Below, piece by piece: positions 37,401-50,299 of a DNA stretch of 64,000 nt. Position 1 is the first letter of the stretch; each line of letters opens with the position of its first letter. The position numbers were made by a program, and so were the translations under genes. The notes below the pieces were generated by a model that was not told where the DNA came from, ran no database searches, and was given only the letters and a program-made list of their open reading frames with translations. The stretch comes from Pyrocephalus nanus (lineage: Eukaryota; Chordata; Aves; Passeriformes; Tyrannidae), in contig CM076259.1 in NCBI GenBank assembly GCA_038380795.1, positions 79,519,224-79,583,223 on the forward strand, given 5' to 3'.

Positions 37401-38372
37401 TCAAAACGTTAACAGTAAAGACACATTTGTGACAGGACACTTGCTAATATTCCCAGAAACATGAGGTCGAACCTTCTTAGAAAGCTAAGACTATGCATAT
37501 GAAGTAGAAACATACTTTAATTTTGGTTTATGGTCTAAACACTAACACTAAATACTATTCATTTTTCAAATTGCTTAAAGCATGGTTTTAAAATCAAAAA
37601 GAATAAGCCCATACTAATTCTATAAGTCTTTCAGGCATACAGTTGTTCAGCTGAGACACCCATCCTGACAGACCCCTGAACAATCAGCCAAAGAAGGTTT
37701 TTTAGTTGTTTTTTCTTTTCCTGTTGCCTAATGTTTCCCCTGTACAATACAGAATGATCGTGCTCTGTAGTTAAACTGTAATAAGAAGGAATGCACTTTA
37801 AATACTCAGTAAGTCTAAAGAGTATGTTGTAGCTTCTGGAAGTATCACTATGTACTTCAGCAAACATGCTGGACAGATAATTTTCTCACACTGCAGAAGC
37901 TGTCATACTGTAACTGTATCTTGTATTTAAATGCATTTAATTTTTGTTGCATAATAATAAAATTAAGCAAACTACATAATTTCAAATTACTTAATTTGGA
38001 GCAAAAGGAGAAAAAAGAATCAAGTTAGAAACTCACAAAATAGTGAAGACAACATAGTAAACTGGTGTAAATGAGGAGAAGCTCAGTTTTACATCACTAT
38101 CTCATGGTATGAATAAAAGCCAAGAAGAGCAAAGAAAAGAAGGAAGCCACACTTGGACAGACACAAGGGGGGAAAGTTTCATGTTGTGTTTCTAAAAAAG
38201 CTCATGGAAAAGTTTTGCCTTAAAGAAGGCATAAAGAAGCTCAAATCAAGGCTATGTGGACTTAAACTCTGACAGCAGCTTTCAAAATCTGCACTCACTA
38301 TTAAGTGTATTTGTAAAAAAGGATAAATCCATTGTGCCTGTTTAGGAACTAATGTCAGACATCTTAGGGCAT
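34463..38372. other. AT-rich non-coding DNA
   Basis: No gene is recognised. It contains A16 at 35236-35251. Frames at 35830-36069 (+) and 37631-37867 (-) have no domain. The part 37140-37270 is complex, homeobox-word-rich sequence (TCTAATTACTC, TCAATTACATTTTC) and could be a conserved non-coding element. Confidence 0.5.
35236..35251 (+). repeat. Poly-A tract (A16)
   Basis: Uninterrupted A16 preceded by AAAAC. No retrocopy body recognised upstream. Confidence 0.85.
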
Positions 38373-38433
38373 AACAAAACAAAACAAAACAAAACAAAAA
38401 CACAACAAAACAAACAAAACAAACAACCAACCA
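38373..38433 (+). repeat. (AAAAC)n pentanucleotide microsatellite
   Basis: AACAAAACAAAACAAAAC continues into looser AACAA/CAAAC units and ends in CAACCAACCAGAC. Read on the minus strand it yields a Cys/Phe/Val/Leu-rich frame (38454-38179), which is a by-product and not a gene. Confidence 0.92.
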
Positions 38434-41400
38434 GACAAAAAAAGATGAAGTCATGAAGTTACTATTAGTAGAAAAGAATAATTATTTGAGTATGTGCTTA
38501 TTTTTCCAAGAGCAAAGTCCAGCTATGTGAATTCTGCAATATGATTCCTTTCGTAGTTTCTTTCTTAGTTTGCATTCCATACTATACCCAAAATGCTACG
38601 CATGATTTTGTCCCTGAGACTTACCTCCAGCTTTGACTGATGTCTAAATATTCAAACATGTACCGAATGTATGCTGAATACTTGAGCAAGTAACTGTTTT
38701 TTCCCAGTAGCAATGGTTCATTAAGTACAGACTTTGCCATAAATTATTCAGGATGACACAGTTTCTAAGCAGACTTTCTGCTAAAAGTGTCATGAAGGAG
38801 CAGGAAAAAAGCCTTTTTTTCTAGCACTAAAGCAGTTAATTTTTAGAGTAGTAATGCATCCAAGACTTTAAAAGAAAATGTTTATTTTAATTCAAGAATA
38901 GATTTTTTTTTTTACATCTCTTATATAAAAATATAAAACAGAAATTATCAGCCTCTATTTTGAGATTAAAATAACGTGTTGTATAAAGCCCAATAAATTT
39001 TCAGGGTTATCAACTTTATAGCAAGAACTAATTTGAAATATTATAATTCCAAATACCAGAATACGAAGAAGATGGGTCTCTCTCAAACTTCTGCTGGCTT
39101 TCAAAAACAAGTCAAAGATCAGTTTAGCAATAAGAGTCTTCATAACATTCACTGTTCTTTGCCTCTCTCAATGCCAATCATTAGCTAATAAAGATGCCAC
39201 TATTATACAAAAGTTGCCCAAACGGACAAACCAATGCATTTTGTTTTCCTATTTAGGTGGAAATGAGTAGCCATCCTTCAACAGCTGCAATAAAAAGAAA
39301 TACTATCTATAAATTCAAAATTATTTAGGATCGTTCTATAATGACTTACTATGTTCTTCCAAAACAAGGTAGTATATTACAAAAGACAAATCTGCAAAGA
39401 GTCAAGCAAGTCTACCAGACACCATTTGTCACAAATAATACTCAAATGGCAAAGTGCCAAGAACATATGGAAAAATAATGTCTCTAAAAGAAGAAGAAGA
39501 AAACAAAAAAGGCAAAAGACATAGCAAAATAGGTACAGAAATAATCTAAAGTTTATAAAATCTTAGACAAGTCAGGCTAAAACTTTGATTTAGCTAGTTA
39601 TTTTATTTTCTTTCAGGAATTCTATTTTCTTTAAGAGAAAGCTCATGCAGTTATCTACAGTGAATGAAAGACTTTTATATTCACTCTTGGTCAATCTTGC
39701 TCCTGATATCCTCTCAGACTTGTTTAGCATGCATTATAAGTTATACTTAGGATCATAACACTGCTCTGCTGTACAGATCATCCTTTTCTTATGTGTTTGT
39801 ATTATGCTCAACCTGGTGGTGTATTAGTTTATGAGTGGGATCTCAAAATGCTATTCTAACAATATTACCTAATTTTACTCAGTATTACCCTAAAAAAAAC
39901 AAAATCACTTAATATTACCTTAACATAAATATTAAATCATTAGCAGAAGGTGTAATATGCTACACCTACCAAAGTCTAAACACCTGCTCCTCCCAAAACC
40001 ACATTTCTACTCTGCCTCCTGCCATATCTCATGAACACAGGGATGGAGAGCAAATGGGATAAGTTTGGTGATCCAATGAAACCCTGGATCCCATGCTTTT
40101 ATCCACAAAGACAAATCAACATGACTCAATTGCATGCTGCACAAATACAAAGGGGACTGAAGCTGCAAGTCCCTGAGGGTCCAGGTGGGAATTAGACTGC
40201 CCAGTTAGTTTTGATCAGCTGTAAAATAAACTGCACCCTAAGAGAACTGAATACAACCTTGGCAGGGCAGTGGTTGGTCTTGAAAATAATGAAAATAATT
40301 TGGATGATCTTGTACATAGATACTGTCATGTAACAGTATTGATTTGTAGTTTGTCCTAATAGTCAGACCACTGATGGAGCCAGTAGATGGCTGAATAGAT
40401 ACCCAATTCTAGTTTCAGAAACATAACAGGAAGAATCATGCTTAATTGCAAAGTTGTGCACTGACATCCATCAGTCAATCAAGCAGAGCAACACAGAGAA
40501 ACATATGCCACAAGAAAGAGCCCTTGATTAAAGTCCTAGCCTTGGATGCAGACTCAATTTTTTGCTCTCCCATAAACCTCTCAAGATAGTTTATTGCTAC
40601 TACCTCCACAGAGTGACTGAGAGTATTCTAGCACTAAACATCGGACACTTAACACTAAAACTTAAAATGTCTGGGCCTGAATCCATAAAAGGATTTTAAA
40701 AAATAATCCAGTCAAATAAACGGTTGTCTTAAATTAGGCATATCTAAGTGGTGATGTCTAAATATTGTCTAATTTTCCTAATCTTGCTCAAAAAGCAGAA
40801 CAGAAAATTCAAACCCAGACAGATATTGAGCATAAAATGCCCAAGGAGAATTAGACATAAAGCAAGAGATTCATGCTCCAAATGGCAAATCATCAAAAAC
40901 TAAGCAGTAGGAAATATCATTAACAGGAGACGTGAATTCATCTTCCTTGGAGCTTCTGAGTCTTGAGTTTGCTTGGGATCCGCAGTCCTGATTTTGATGT
41001 GCCAAGCAGTGCCCACACTTGTCTTTCTAAGAAGTAAGCTGGAGGCGGGGAAGGCCATGCTGTTTTCTTGAACTCCAGAATTCACCACCCCTGAGGGCTG
41101 GTGACGGCCTCAGTGCACTCCATAGACCAAGGAGCAGGGTCACAGGCTAGGAATGTGCTGCGCCACGCACTCTTTGTCTCCTGAAAGCCTGCAGGTTGCA
41201 CTGCAGAGCCAGACCATGATGCAGCTGCCTAACAGTTGGATACCCCAAAGACTGACTTTTGGTCCTGTTCTGTAAGACTATCATTACAATCTACAAGAAA
41301 TAGTCATCATATAAAATGTACAAATTTTATCTTTAATTGATGCTGACAGTAAAGCCACAGTAAAAAAATAAGCATAATTGAAAGAAAAATATTTTGGAAA

Positions 41401-44105
41401 ATGAAAAATCAGAACCTAAAGAATGGATTTTCTCATGTCATGCAACCCAAAGCATTCCAGACCCTAAAAGAAGTGCAAAACTTTGTCACCTTTCCTGGTA
41501 CCCTTCCAAACTGACTTACAGCCTTGGGATTAAGGTGTTCAAGCACAAGCCTGTAGTCAGACTGTGAGAAGTTTCTTTAGGGACAGATTTAGTAGTTTCA
41601 ACAGTTAAAAGGATTTCGTCTTTTGCCCTTATTCTCAGTCTTGACTATTTCATGCATCTGGTGAGGTTTTACAGCATTTGCTCAGCAGGTTTTTTCTTTT
41701 CCTCCCTTTGAAAGGAAATACCAACCAAAAAAGATAATCATCTGAGGGGCAGACCAGAAACTGTCTTGTGCACTTCTAAAAGGAAAAAAAAAAAGTTAAG
41801 AAAACTATGAAGTTTTCGTATGTGTTGTGCCTCACCAGAGAAACACCAGAGAAACAGTGTAGATAAACTGCACTGAAATATCCTTTTCAAAGGATTTCAG
41901 AAAGCATAAAATAATTAACAGTAAAAAAGAAACATATATTGAAAAAAACCACACACAAAAAAAAACCCCTACACCAAAACCCCACCCTACTTTAAGGAAG
42001 GGCATCATTTTGGTTTTGATACACACAAATAAAGTTACAATAAAAGACAAATCAGGGAATCCATGACAGAAGTCAAGGTCACACTGAAGACATTCAACCT
42101 TCAAGAGCAGCTGGAGAAACCACTTGCTCCTGACTGTCTCACTTGCCAGAGAACATCCAGCAGTGAGGTTCCCACAGAAAGCCCCAAGCAGCACAGAGGA
42201 AGCCCTGCCTGTCTGCACCTTTGCCAGATATATACCTCAGTAGGGAATGATGTGAGCCTCCCCAGAACCTTTCATTGTTTATGCTGAGATTTGGATAGAA
42301 GAGATTACAAACTGGACAGAGGATGAAGCAGGAAACAAACAGGTATTGCTTAGCAAGTGACTTCCCTACTTCTATTATGTAGTGTCTTTCAAGTTTGTCT
42401 GTATCTACTGAAAGGTGATAATTTTGCAGTTGTTTTAAGTCCTAGGGGTTATTTTCCAACTGCCTTCCTAAGTAGAAAGAGAAATTCCATCATTAATTGC
42501 TAAACAGGGGGGTATTTGTGAAGGAGCTTGGTCAGAACAACAAGTTTAGTACAATAAATAACTGAGGAGGAGTTTTGGCTTTCAGCACTATTAAAAGTAA
42601 AATTCATACAAAAAATGTTCTGACATTGTTTGAAGATATGCTGCAAAAATAGATAAAATCCAATGCAATCTAAAACTTTGCTCAGATTGATCTATAAGAA
42701 AGAGCCTAGAAACAAAAGTGCTTGGATGTCTTCTGCCTCAGTATTTAATGCTAATATGTAAATTTCTTCCTACAACCATCACTTAATTATTGCCTCAAAG
42801 AACTAAAGATTACAGAAATGTCAGTTCAGAATAAAGCTTATTTTCACTTACACTTGCCCAAACAGGAGAGCTTACAGAGCTCTCCAGAGTGCCTGGAACC
42901 TCAATTTCATGCAAGGTGAGAGACTTTGAGAGATCTTAAGTCCCTCGGTCACCTAACTGTTGATGTCAAGCAATCACTTCCAGAATAAGGGTGACAAAGG
43001 GCACAAGTCACATGCTGTTTGTATTGCAAGTCTTCTTAAAAAAAGCTCTGTCTGTAACTTACATATGCGAAACTTGTTTAAATTTCAAACACTGTTTTGC
43101 AGAGGAAAAAATACATACTGTGCCACTTGGGCATGTACCTTGAGTTTAAATGTGGGTCTTCACTAATTTTCTTAAAGATCATCCATGCTAATTACACATA
43201 CATGTCTGTATTTGCAAGAACATTATGCTGTTGGGTCCCAAGACTTATTTTCCTTTTCGTGGGACTCATAAGAATTTCAGTTTTGTCAGAATAATTAGGA
43301 AATGAGTAATGAGTACACTCCCTGATCTTGTTATTATATTTTTCTGAGCACAAATTGATTAGTTCTTCTCTACTAGATTAAAAAAAAAATTAAAAAAAAA
43401 TTTTTTATTTTTAATTCCATACTGACCTTCCTCACCTTTCCTTAGGAAAGCTAACTTCTAAATTCAAACAGCTTCAATTGCTTTCACTCTATCTAGGAGC
43501 TGACTAATTTCTTGTACTCCTGGGTCTAGAAGAGCAAGAAAAACAGAAATGTCTTTTCTAATTCTAGAATAGGCTCTCACTGTATTTTCAATCCATTTTC
43601 ATAGAAGATACAAATTTAGATGTTCAAAACATTAAAAGTATCCCTTTGAAACAGAAAGCTCAGTTTTTTGGGATGGTTTTGGGGAGAGATACCATCTCCT
43701 GACAGTGTTAAAGCTTTATCCTTTCAACACTGTCTCTACAGAAAGGAACATTGCAGGCACAATGACACCGAGATCTTAGTAGGAGGAAGATTACACTTCC
43801 ACTGGGTATTGTAAGCATAAGGCTTTTCTGTGTTTGAAGATTAGACAATTTTACCAAGTTACTTTCAGATGCGTTGTTATTATTTGCTACTGAAATGGTA
43901 AGTTCTGTCATATGAATAATCTTTAGAGGTCAGTCTTTTGCATATGCTCCTTCTAGGCATGTTCATAGAAATCATAGATCTTACAGGGAGAATTATTTTT
44001 TCATTAAAAGTAGTTAAATTCGAGTAGTGTTATGCTTTGCAATAGTTAATTATCTTAATTATTATTCAACAGCATTACGGAAGGCAGCAGACTAAAGAAT
44101 TCATA
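38434..44105. other. AT-rich non-coding DNA
   Basis: No gene is recognised. A GC-richer patch at 40920-41240 and another at 42060-42270 show no coding or repeat signature I know. A minus frame at 42218-41832 (128 codons) crosses A- and C-rich low-complexity sequence (about 41941-41992) and is treated as chance. A/T homopolymer clusters lie at 43380-43412. Confidence 0.5.
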
Positions 44106-45155
44106 GTATATCAGCTGTCTGGATGCCAGGCACCCACCACAGCCTCTCTCTCACTCTGCTCTGCAACTGGACAGAGGAGACTTGTGAAAAGGACCAGGAG
44201 AGATCACTCACTGATTATTTTAATGGGCAAAACAGGCTCAAAGCGGGGATATTAATTGAATTTGTTACTAACAAAATCAGAGGAGGAAGATGAGAAGTAA
44301 AATAAATCTTAAACCTTTCCCCCACCCCTTCCTCCTTCCCAAGTTCTACCTCCTCCCCTCACACAAGCGCAGGGAATGGGACTTCCAATCAGTTCATCAC
44401 AGGTTGTGCCTGCCCCTGCTCAGGGAGAGGAGTCCTTCCCTCACTCCACTGTCAAGTCCCTCCAACGAGAGACAGTCAGCCACAAACTTCTCCAAGGTGA
44501 GTCCATCCCATGGGCAACAATTTTTCATGAACTGCTCCAACACTGGTCCCTTTCCAAGGGGTGCAGTCCTTCAGGCACAGACGTGGATCTCCCACAGGGC
44601 CACAAGTCCTGCCAGGAAAACCTGCTCTGCTGTGGGCCTTCTATCCACAGGTCAGCAGGTCCCTGCCAGGACCCTGCTCCAGCGTGGGCTTCCCACAGGT
44701 CACAGCCTCCTTTAGGCATCCACCTGCTCTAGTGTGAGCTCCTTCCTGAGCTGCAGGTGGATCTCTGCACCCCCATGGTCCTCCATGGGCTATAGGGGAC
44801 AGCCCATCTCACCATGGCTGCACCACGGGCTTCAGGGAACCTCAGCTCTGGCACTTGGAGCACCTCCTTGCCCTCCTTCTCCACTGACTTTGGTGTCTGC
44901 AGAGTTGTTCACATGTTCTCACTCCTTTTTTCTCTGGCTGCAATTTCATCTGCCCAATAATTTATTTTTTCCCTTCATAAATAAGTTATCACAGAGGCAT
45001 TACTATCATTCCTCATTGGTTTGGCCTTGGCCAGTGGTGGGTCCATCCTGGAGCCACCTGGCATTGGCTCTACATGGAGGAACCTTCTGGCAGATTCTCA
45101 CAGAAGACCTGTAGACCCCATCTACCAAAACCTGGCCATGCAAATCCAATACACA
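44106..45155 (-). mobile_element. Solo ERV-type LTR, avian, minus orientation
   Basis: About 1.05 kb of GC-richer sequence that I recognise as a dispersed avian LTR of endogenous-retrovirus type. On the minus strand it starts TGTGTATTGGATTTGCATGG (45155 downward), passes a degenerate TATA-like TTATTTATGAAGG (about 44985-44973), then a long region of imperfect repeats built on units like GCTGGAGCAG / GTGGAGGAC / CCCGTGGG, then an A/T-rich polyadenylation-like part near 44310-44250, and ends near GGTGCCTGGCATCCAGACAG. No internal retroviral genes lie on either side, so it is a solo LTR. A possible target duplication is CTAAA (44092) against CTAAT (45156), 4 of 5, unconvincing. Frames of 64-141 codons through it on both strands (44290-44732, 44734-45227) are by-products. 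Class assignment (ERVL versus ERVK) is uncertain. Confidence 0.75.
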
Positions 45156-48100
45156 CTAATACCAATTTCACCCAGGTATTCACCTAAAAGAGCTTCACTT
45201 TATACAATGTGTTTTTTTCTCAGTTAGAATTCTTGACAACTTTATTATTAAAATATCAGATTGAATGATTTATCTTACTTACAGGATCTGTGGTCTTTAT
45301 ATGTAACCAGATAGATGACAGGACCTAAGAGGTCAAAAAACCTACCCAATGAGAAAGAGTGTGGTAAGACCCAACCAAGCCTGCATACACAGACACACCG
45401 CAAAACCCAGCACCATCTTTTGCTCTAACTGCAAGATTTAGCTGATTCCACGGATGGATTTACAGCACAGATTTTACTGCTCAGGCAGAGATTTATTGAG
45501 CTGTAACAAATTACAAGACACCCTGGAAACAGGTTGCTAGTGCTCATCCTGTGAGATTGCTGAACTCCACTGACAGACTGGCTGAGATGAGGGCAGTGCC
45601 TCTGGGCTTAATTTTTGCAGTAGCTGCCAGGAAACATACACTACAGATTTAACACATCATGTTACTTGAAACTATGTACACATGCACACAAAAAAAACCC
45701 TGAAAAGTGTAATTCTGGTATAAGGCTGAACCTGTCAGCAAATAACAGTTTCAATTCCAAACTCTCACCCTTCCAAAATTCCCCTTGCCAATTCTGCAGA
45801 AGTGTGAGATTATTTTGATAGCAAGTTGTCTGTGACAATAATACAAGTATGCTCATTTCTTACAAAGAAAGAAAATAATACACAACTCAATAAGTCTGTT
45901 AAAAAAAAAAAAATCCTGCGGAGTACAGACATTCAGTGAAAACAGAGATCTAAACCAATTCTACATCATCTATTTTAAGACTTCATACAGGAGTTATGTC
46001 CATTCAGCAGACTTGCTGCTGAATCTGAGAAAGGCTCCAAACCTCACAGTCCTTCACTTCCAGGACCAGTTAGCTTTCATTCAAAATCTACACAATGTTC
46101 ATTTAATAATTCTTTTAAAAAACTGAATTTCAGCTAATATCAAGTTAAGAAGAGCATTCTAGAATCACCACACACTGCATAAGGACTGTATTAGAAGTAG
46201 CAAGTCCTTTCAAAAGACCCATTCCACTCAAACCCTGCTTTACTTCTCCATCTCAACAACCTCAAACCCAAAGTCCACAAAATAGCCTCAGGGATAAAAC
46301 ATTAAGTACCAAATCTAGTGAAATTTCTGTCAAGAAAAGAATAGTATTTTTCATATTCTGCAGTTTCATTAACATTATTTAATATTCATATTATTTCCTT
46401 TACTGCTTATATTGTCTTATTAGTGCAATAGTCAAACAATACAGTTAATCTATGAAGATATGCTTTCAAATATAATTGCACAGGGTTTATTTTTGGGTTT
46501 TGTTGGGTTTTTTTTCCTTTAGAATTACTTGCCGAGTGTTTAGAAGAAGCATTATAAAAAGTCCATAGTTTATTGCACACATTTTGTGTGATGACATTTT
46601 TTAGTTTTTGCATGAGAACAGTGGTGTTCCTGTATACCTTATGTTTCCACTAACAAATCACTGAGGGAATGTATTCCTGTAGCCAAACTATTTCAACAGC
46701 AGTTGTCCAGTATCTCACCAATAACTCTGTATAAGGACAGGTCATTAAAGGACCTGAAGAAATCCTGGGATACCAGATAATGATTCAGTCAGCAGGATCT
46801 GAGAACAGGGGCTATAATTTGCCATACTGGAAGAGAGACCTCTTCAGTTCTTTCATAAAGGATGTTGGGTTTAGAAGAGTGGTTGGACAGAGGGAGTTTT
46901 GATGAGCATTGTGTTGAGAAACAATCAATACATACCAGAAAAAGAACAAGATCTTTTCTCCCTCAGATTTGGATGAAAAAGGAATTGAACTATCCCACAG
47001 GAGAGCAGAGACGGGGAAGTCATCTGTGTTTAATGGTGCAGCATATCCTCTACCTAAAAAAAAACCTCTATACAACCCATCATAGCTGGGGGAAAAAGGC
47101 AGTCACCTGAGAATCTATGCAATAGAACAACAGAAGCTAACATCTTTCTAAAAGTTGCTAGTGTGTTAAGTAGCACTGAAATGAAAAAGGCTGAAAACAT
47201 TACACACAGTAAAAAAACAGGGAGGGGATAAAAATACCCTTTAAATTACAGGTACTGGTAAACCAAATGGCTTGTGGAAGCTATATTTCACCAGCACAGC
47301 TAACATAATTGCTACAGCCAAGATACAATTGGCTAAAATCAGCTTTTCTTAATTTAATATATATTGAATAATTCAGCAGAGAGGAAGACGTAATTCTGTC
47401 TAAAGCCACACAGCTTCATTCTCAGAGCAAAAAAAGTATGATCTCACCCCTCAGCTTCTTTGGTTTGTTTTGACAAATTACTGAAGAACTCCAATTCTTC
47501 AGTACCACATCTATTAAAGAATATTTATAGGCTCCCTCTACGTGCACATCCCCTCCTTTTCACTGAAAAAGACACGTCTCTAAGAATGACTAACTGGAAA
47601 GGGGAACACAGGCATCCTTATTGGTAATTACAGCTGCAGTAGAGTGCCATCCTCGTGGGGTTGCCTCTTCCTCCAGGGCTCCAGGAATCGCAAAAGAGAG
47701 GCTTAAATTGAAGAAAACTACTGAGAGACAATTACCACTTTATCTCAAATTCCAATGTATTATCCACGGGATTGATGACTAACTTTATTGTGGAAGCAAA
47801 AGCTGAAATGAGACGCTGAATGGTTGAATGGGAAGTAGTTAGACCTGGGTGTGGGCACCTTCCCATTAAAACCCGAGAGAAGGTTCGGAGTCCTTGTACA
47901 GAGTAAAACGCTATCAAACAAGTTTTAAAATGCCCATGAGGAAAACAACATTACAACTCAGCAGAAATCAGATGAGAAATATCTTTCTTGGTTGTTACCT
48001 GTCCAGTGTTTACAGGGGAAGGAGGAGGGGAGTTGTAATCCTTTAAAACGCAAAGTATTAAGCTAGAAAAAGGTGAACAAAAATAATTGTAATTAAGTGT

Positions 48101-48284
48101 ATACAGACAGAAGAAAAGCTCCAGAATTAGCATACCGCCATGAAAAATTAAACCTTTTGGTTTTTGTACATCATCAGAAGTGAAACTGGGAGACACATCA
48201 GTCTCTTCAAATATTGCACATGGTTGGGCATTTTAACAGCTTTTACAAATAATGTTTTTGACATCCAGTATAGCAAGTACTGCT
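45156..48284. other. AT-rich non-coding DNA
   Basis: No gene is recognised. Poly-A at 45901-45913. The segment 47290-47480 is complex AT-rich sequence with several homeodomain-like words (ATAATTG, ACAATTGGC, TTAATTTAAT) and could be a conserved non-coding element. Frames at 46812-47075 (-) and 46862-47110 (+) have no domain. Confidence 0.5.
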
Positions 48285-48318
48285 AACAAGAATAACAATA
48301 ACAATAAGAATAACAAAA
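48285..48318 (+). repeat. (AATAAC)n / AAT-AAC triplet microsatellite
   Basis: AACAAGAATAACAATAACAA continues with TAAGAATAACAA. It encodes an Asn/Lys run in the plus frame 48252-48563, which is not a gene. Confidence 0.9.
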
Positions 48319-50299
48319 AAAACCCAACACAATCCAGCAACTTTTCAAATATAAATTTAACCAGACAGCAACCTTGTAAAAAGGTTTGGAATTTAAGAAA
48401 CTCCCACTCCTTGGTAAGAGTTTCTTACCAAGACACAAACAGAAATGAAACTGAATTGGGAGTAGAAGCTCTGATGCATGTGCAAGCAAGGAGAGCTCTC
48501 AAAATTTTTTTTAAAATAATTTTTGTACACACACAAATGCATCTCATCTGTGTGAGAACTTGAGCAAAGTAACTGAATAATTATAATATAAATTATAACT
48601 GGTTTTAAAAATCAGCACTGTTCATTCACTTTTTAAAAGGTTTGATTACTGACAAACGGATTTCTTAAAAGAGAGGAGGAAAAATTTCCAAATTATTTAT
48701 ATTAGTCAAATGATAGAATATGATGGTTCATTAATTCAAGCAAATTAAATTCCTTAATGCAAAAATATCAATATATCATACAGATCTTACAAATTTAGCA
48801 AGCTAACTTATGTCTACTTATGATCCACTATTACAATTTAGTTAATTTTTTCTTACAACAGCCTCATTTTGCAAAGATTTATAGCTCTTTAATTTTTATG
48901 CTGCAATACACTCCCAGATCTCAGTGGAACTATTCATGTCATTAAATGTAGAGAATACATGTACATCTTTTGTAAAAATAGAGCCCAATTCTCAAATCTA
49001 GCTACAAATTCAAGTAATAAGTCATTGTTAAAGTAGGGGGGAAAAATCTGCCAATTGCTTATATCACTCATTCAGTTATCAGAATGTATGTTAAGGAGGA
49101 GAGAAGGAAAAACCTCTCCCCTTTAGCAGAGCATCTAGGCAAACCATTCAAGGGAAGATGTATTCTGTGTAAAGATTGACAAGTTGCTAGTCTGTGGAAA
49201 AATTAAAAATGAATATGTAAAAGAATGTCTGCCTATTTTAAGGTAATTCATGTTTTCACCTCAACATCTGAAAATACAGACTTTATTCTGTTACTATTTT
49301 ATTTCCTTTTGTAGTTACAGGCACAGTTTTAATTGAATGGAAATGCAAATAAACGTTGAAGGTAAACGTTATGTTAAAAGCAGAGAAATAAGAAGAGCTA
49401 AATCTTGGTGGAGCAAAATCCTGAGCTAGAAATAAAGAGAAAGGCAGGCTTGTATTGTTCTTCTATGCCTAAATTCACCTCAGTTGGCTTCAGTAATGTA
49501 GAAGTTAGGCATCTGTGCTGGATTGCAGTTCTTTTTTCAGGCACCTAATTTTGGGTGTTTGTAGTCCCTTTGTAATCATTTGAGATCTAGTCAGTGTTTT
49601 CAACAGGGACAGAAGGAGAGTCATCTCACCAAAAGCAACCATCAGTTCTAGTCATCTGAACAGTGGCCCCTGCTCCACCAGGCATATTCACTGACTCTCA
49701 GACATCTCCATTGACTCTAAGTGGTGTCTGGGCACTTGTTCCAGCTGGCATCTCCTTGGATATCATGTCTCAGTTTGGACCTGAACCACAAACTTCATCA
49801 GTGTCAGTATTTCAGGTTTCTTTTCTAAGGCCAGAGAGAAAAATAAACACCTCTCAAGGAAGGTTCAGCCCTTCCAAAGTCGCTATAGAACAAGTAGGAT
49901 GAATTGACTCCCAAGGGTGCCTGCCCCACTCCCAGCACCACAAGGCAAGGTTCACTTTGGAACAGATATACTGAAGGAGACTCATCACACTTTAGAAATA
50001 TGTGATGCTACCCTTTAAGCTTCAGACCTCTGAAATAAATTCCACTACTGGGACTTCCTGGAAGGGATGGCCCTCAGCAGAAGTTTGCTCTTCTGAGATC
50101 CTATTTCACTTCAACCGGAATTCAGGCAAGCCCATGGGAGCCTGATTGAATGGCAAGACGAGAAGTGGACATGCAAGCTTGGGTTATGTTGGTGCCCATG
50201 GAAAGCCCATTTGCTCATGGAAAACCCATCATTTTTGCCCACACCCCATCTCTGAACATTACAGTTTAGTAATGGTATTGTAAAAAAGATGAACTTCCA
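48319..50299. other. Non-coding DNA, no gene recognised
   Basis: AT-rich to about 49450, then GC-richer and more complex. A 79-codon plus frame at 49663-49902 has no recognisable domain. I cannot tell whether 49450-50290 is an ancient repeat or unique sequence. Confidence 0.45.

Noticed and set aside
38179..38454. 91-codon minus-strand hydrophobic frame resembling a membrane protein
   Set aside because: The hydrophobic part is the antisense of the (AAAAC)n microsatellite.
41832..42218. 128-codon minus-strand frame with a hydrophobic end
   Set aside because: The hydrophobic part is antisense to an A/C-rich low-complexity tract at about 41941-41992; no domain elsewhere.
43960..44000. TTCATAGAAATCATAGATC, reminiscent of a reversed CR1 octamer end
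   Set aside because: Sequence beyond it does not match the CR1 3' UTR in minus orientation.
44290..45227. Overlapping frames of 64-141 codons on both strands
   Set aside because: All lie in the solo LTR and follow its GC-rich internal repeats; such frames are common false predictions in bird genomes.
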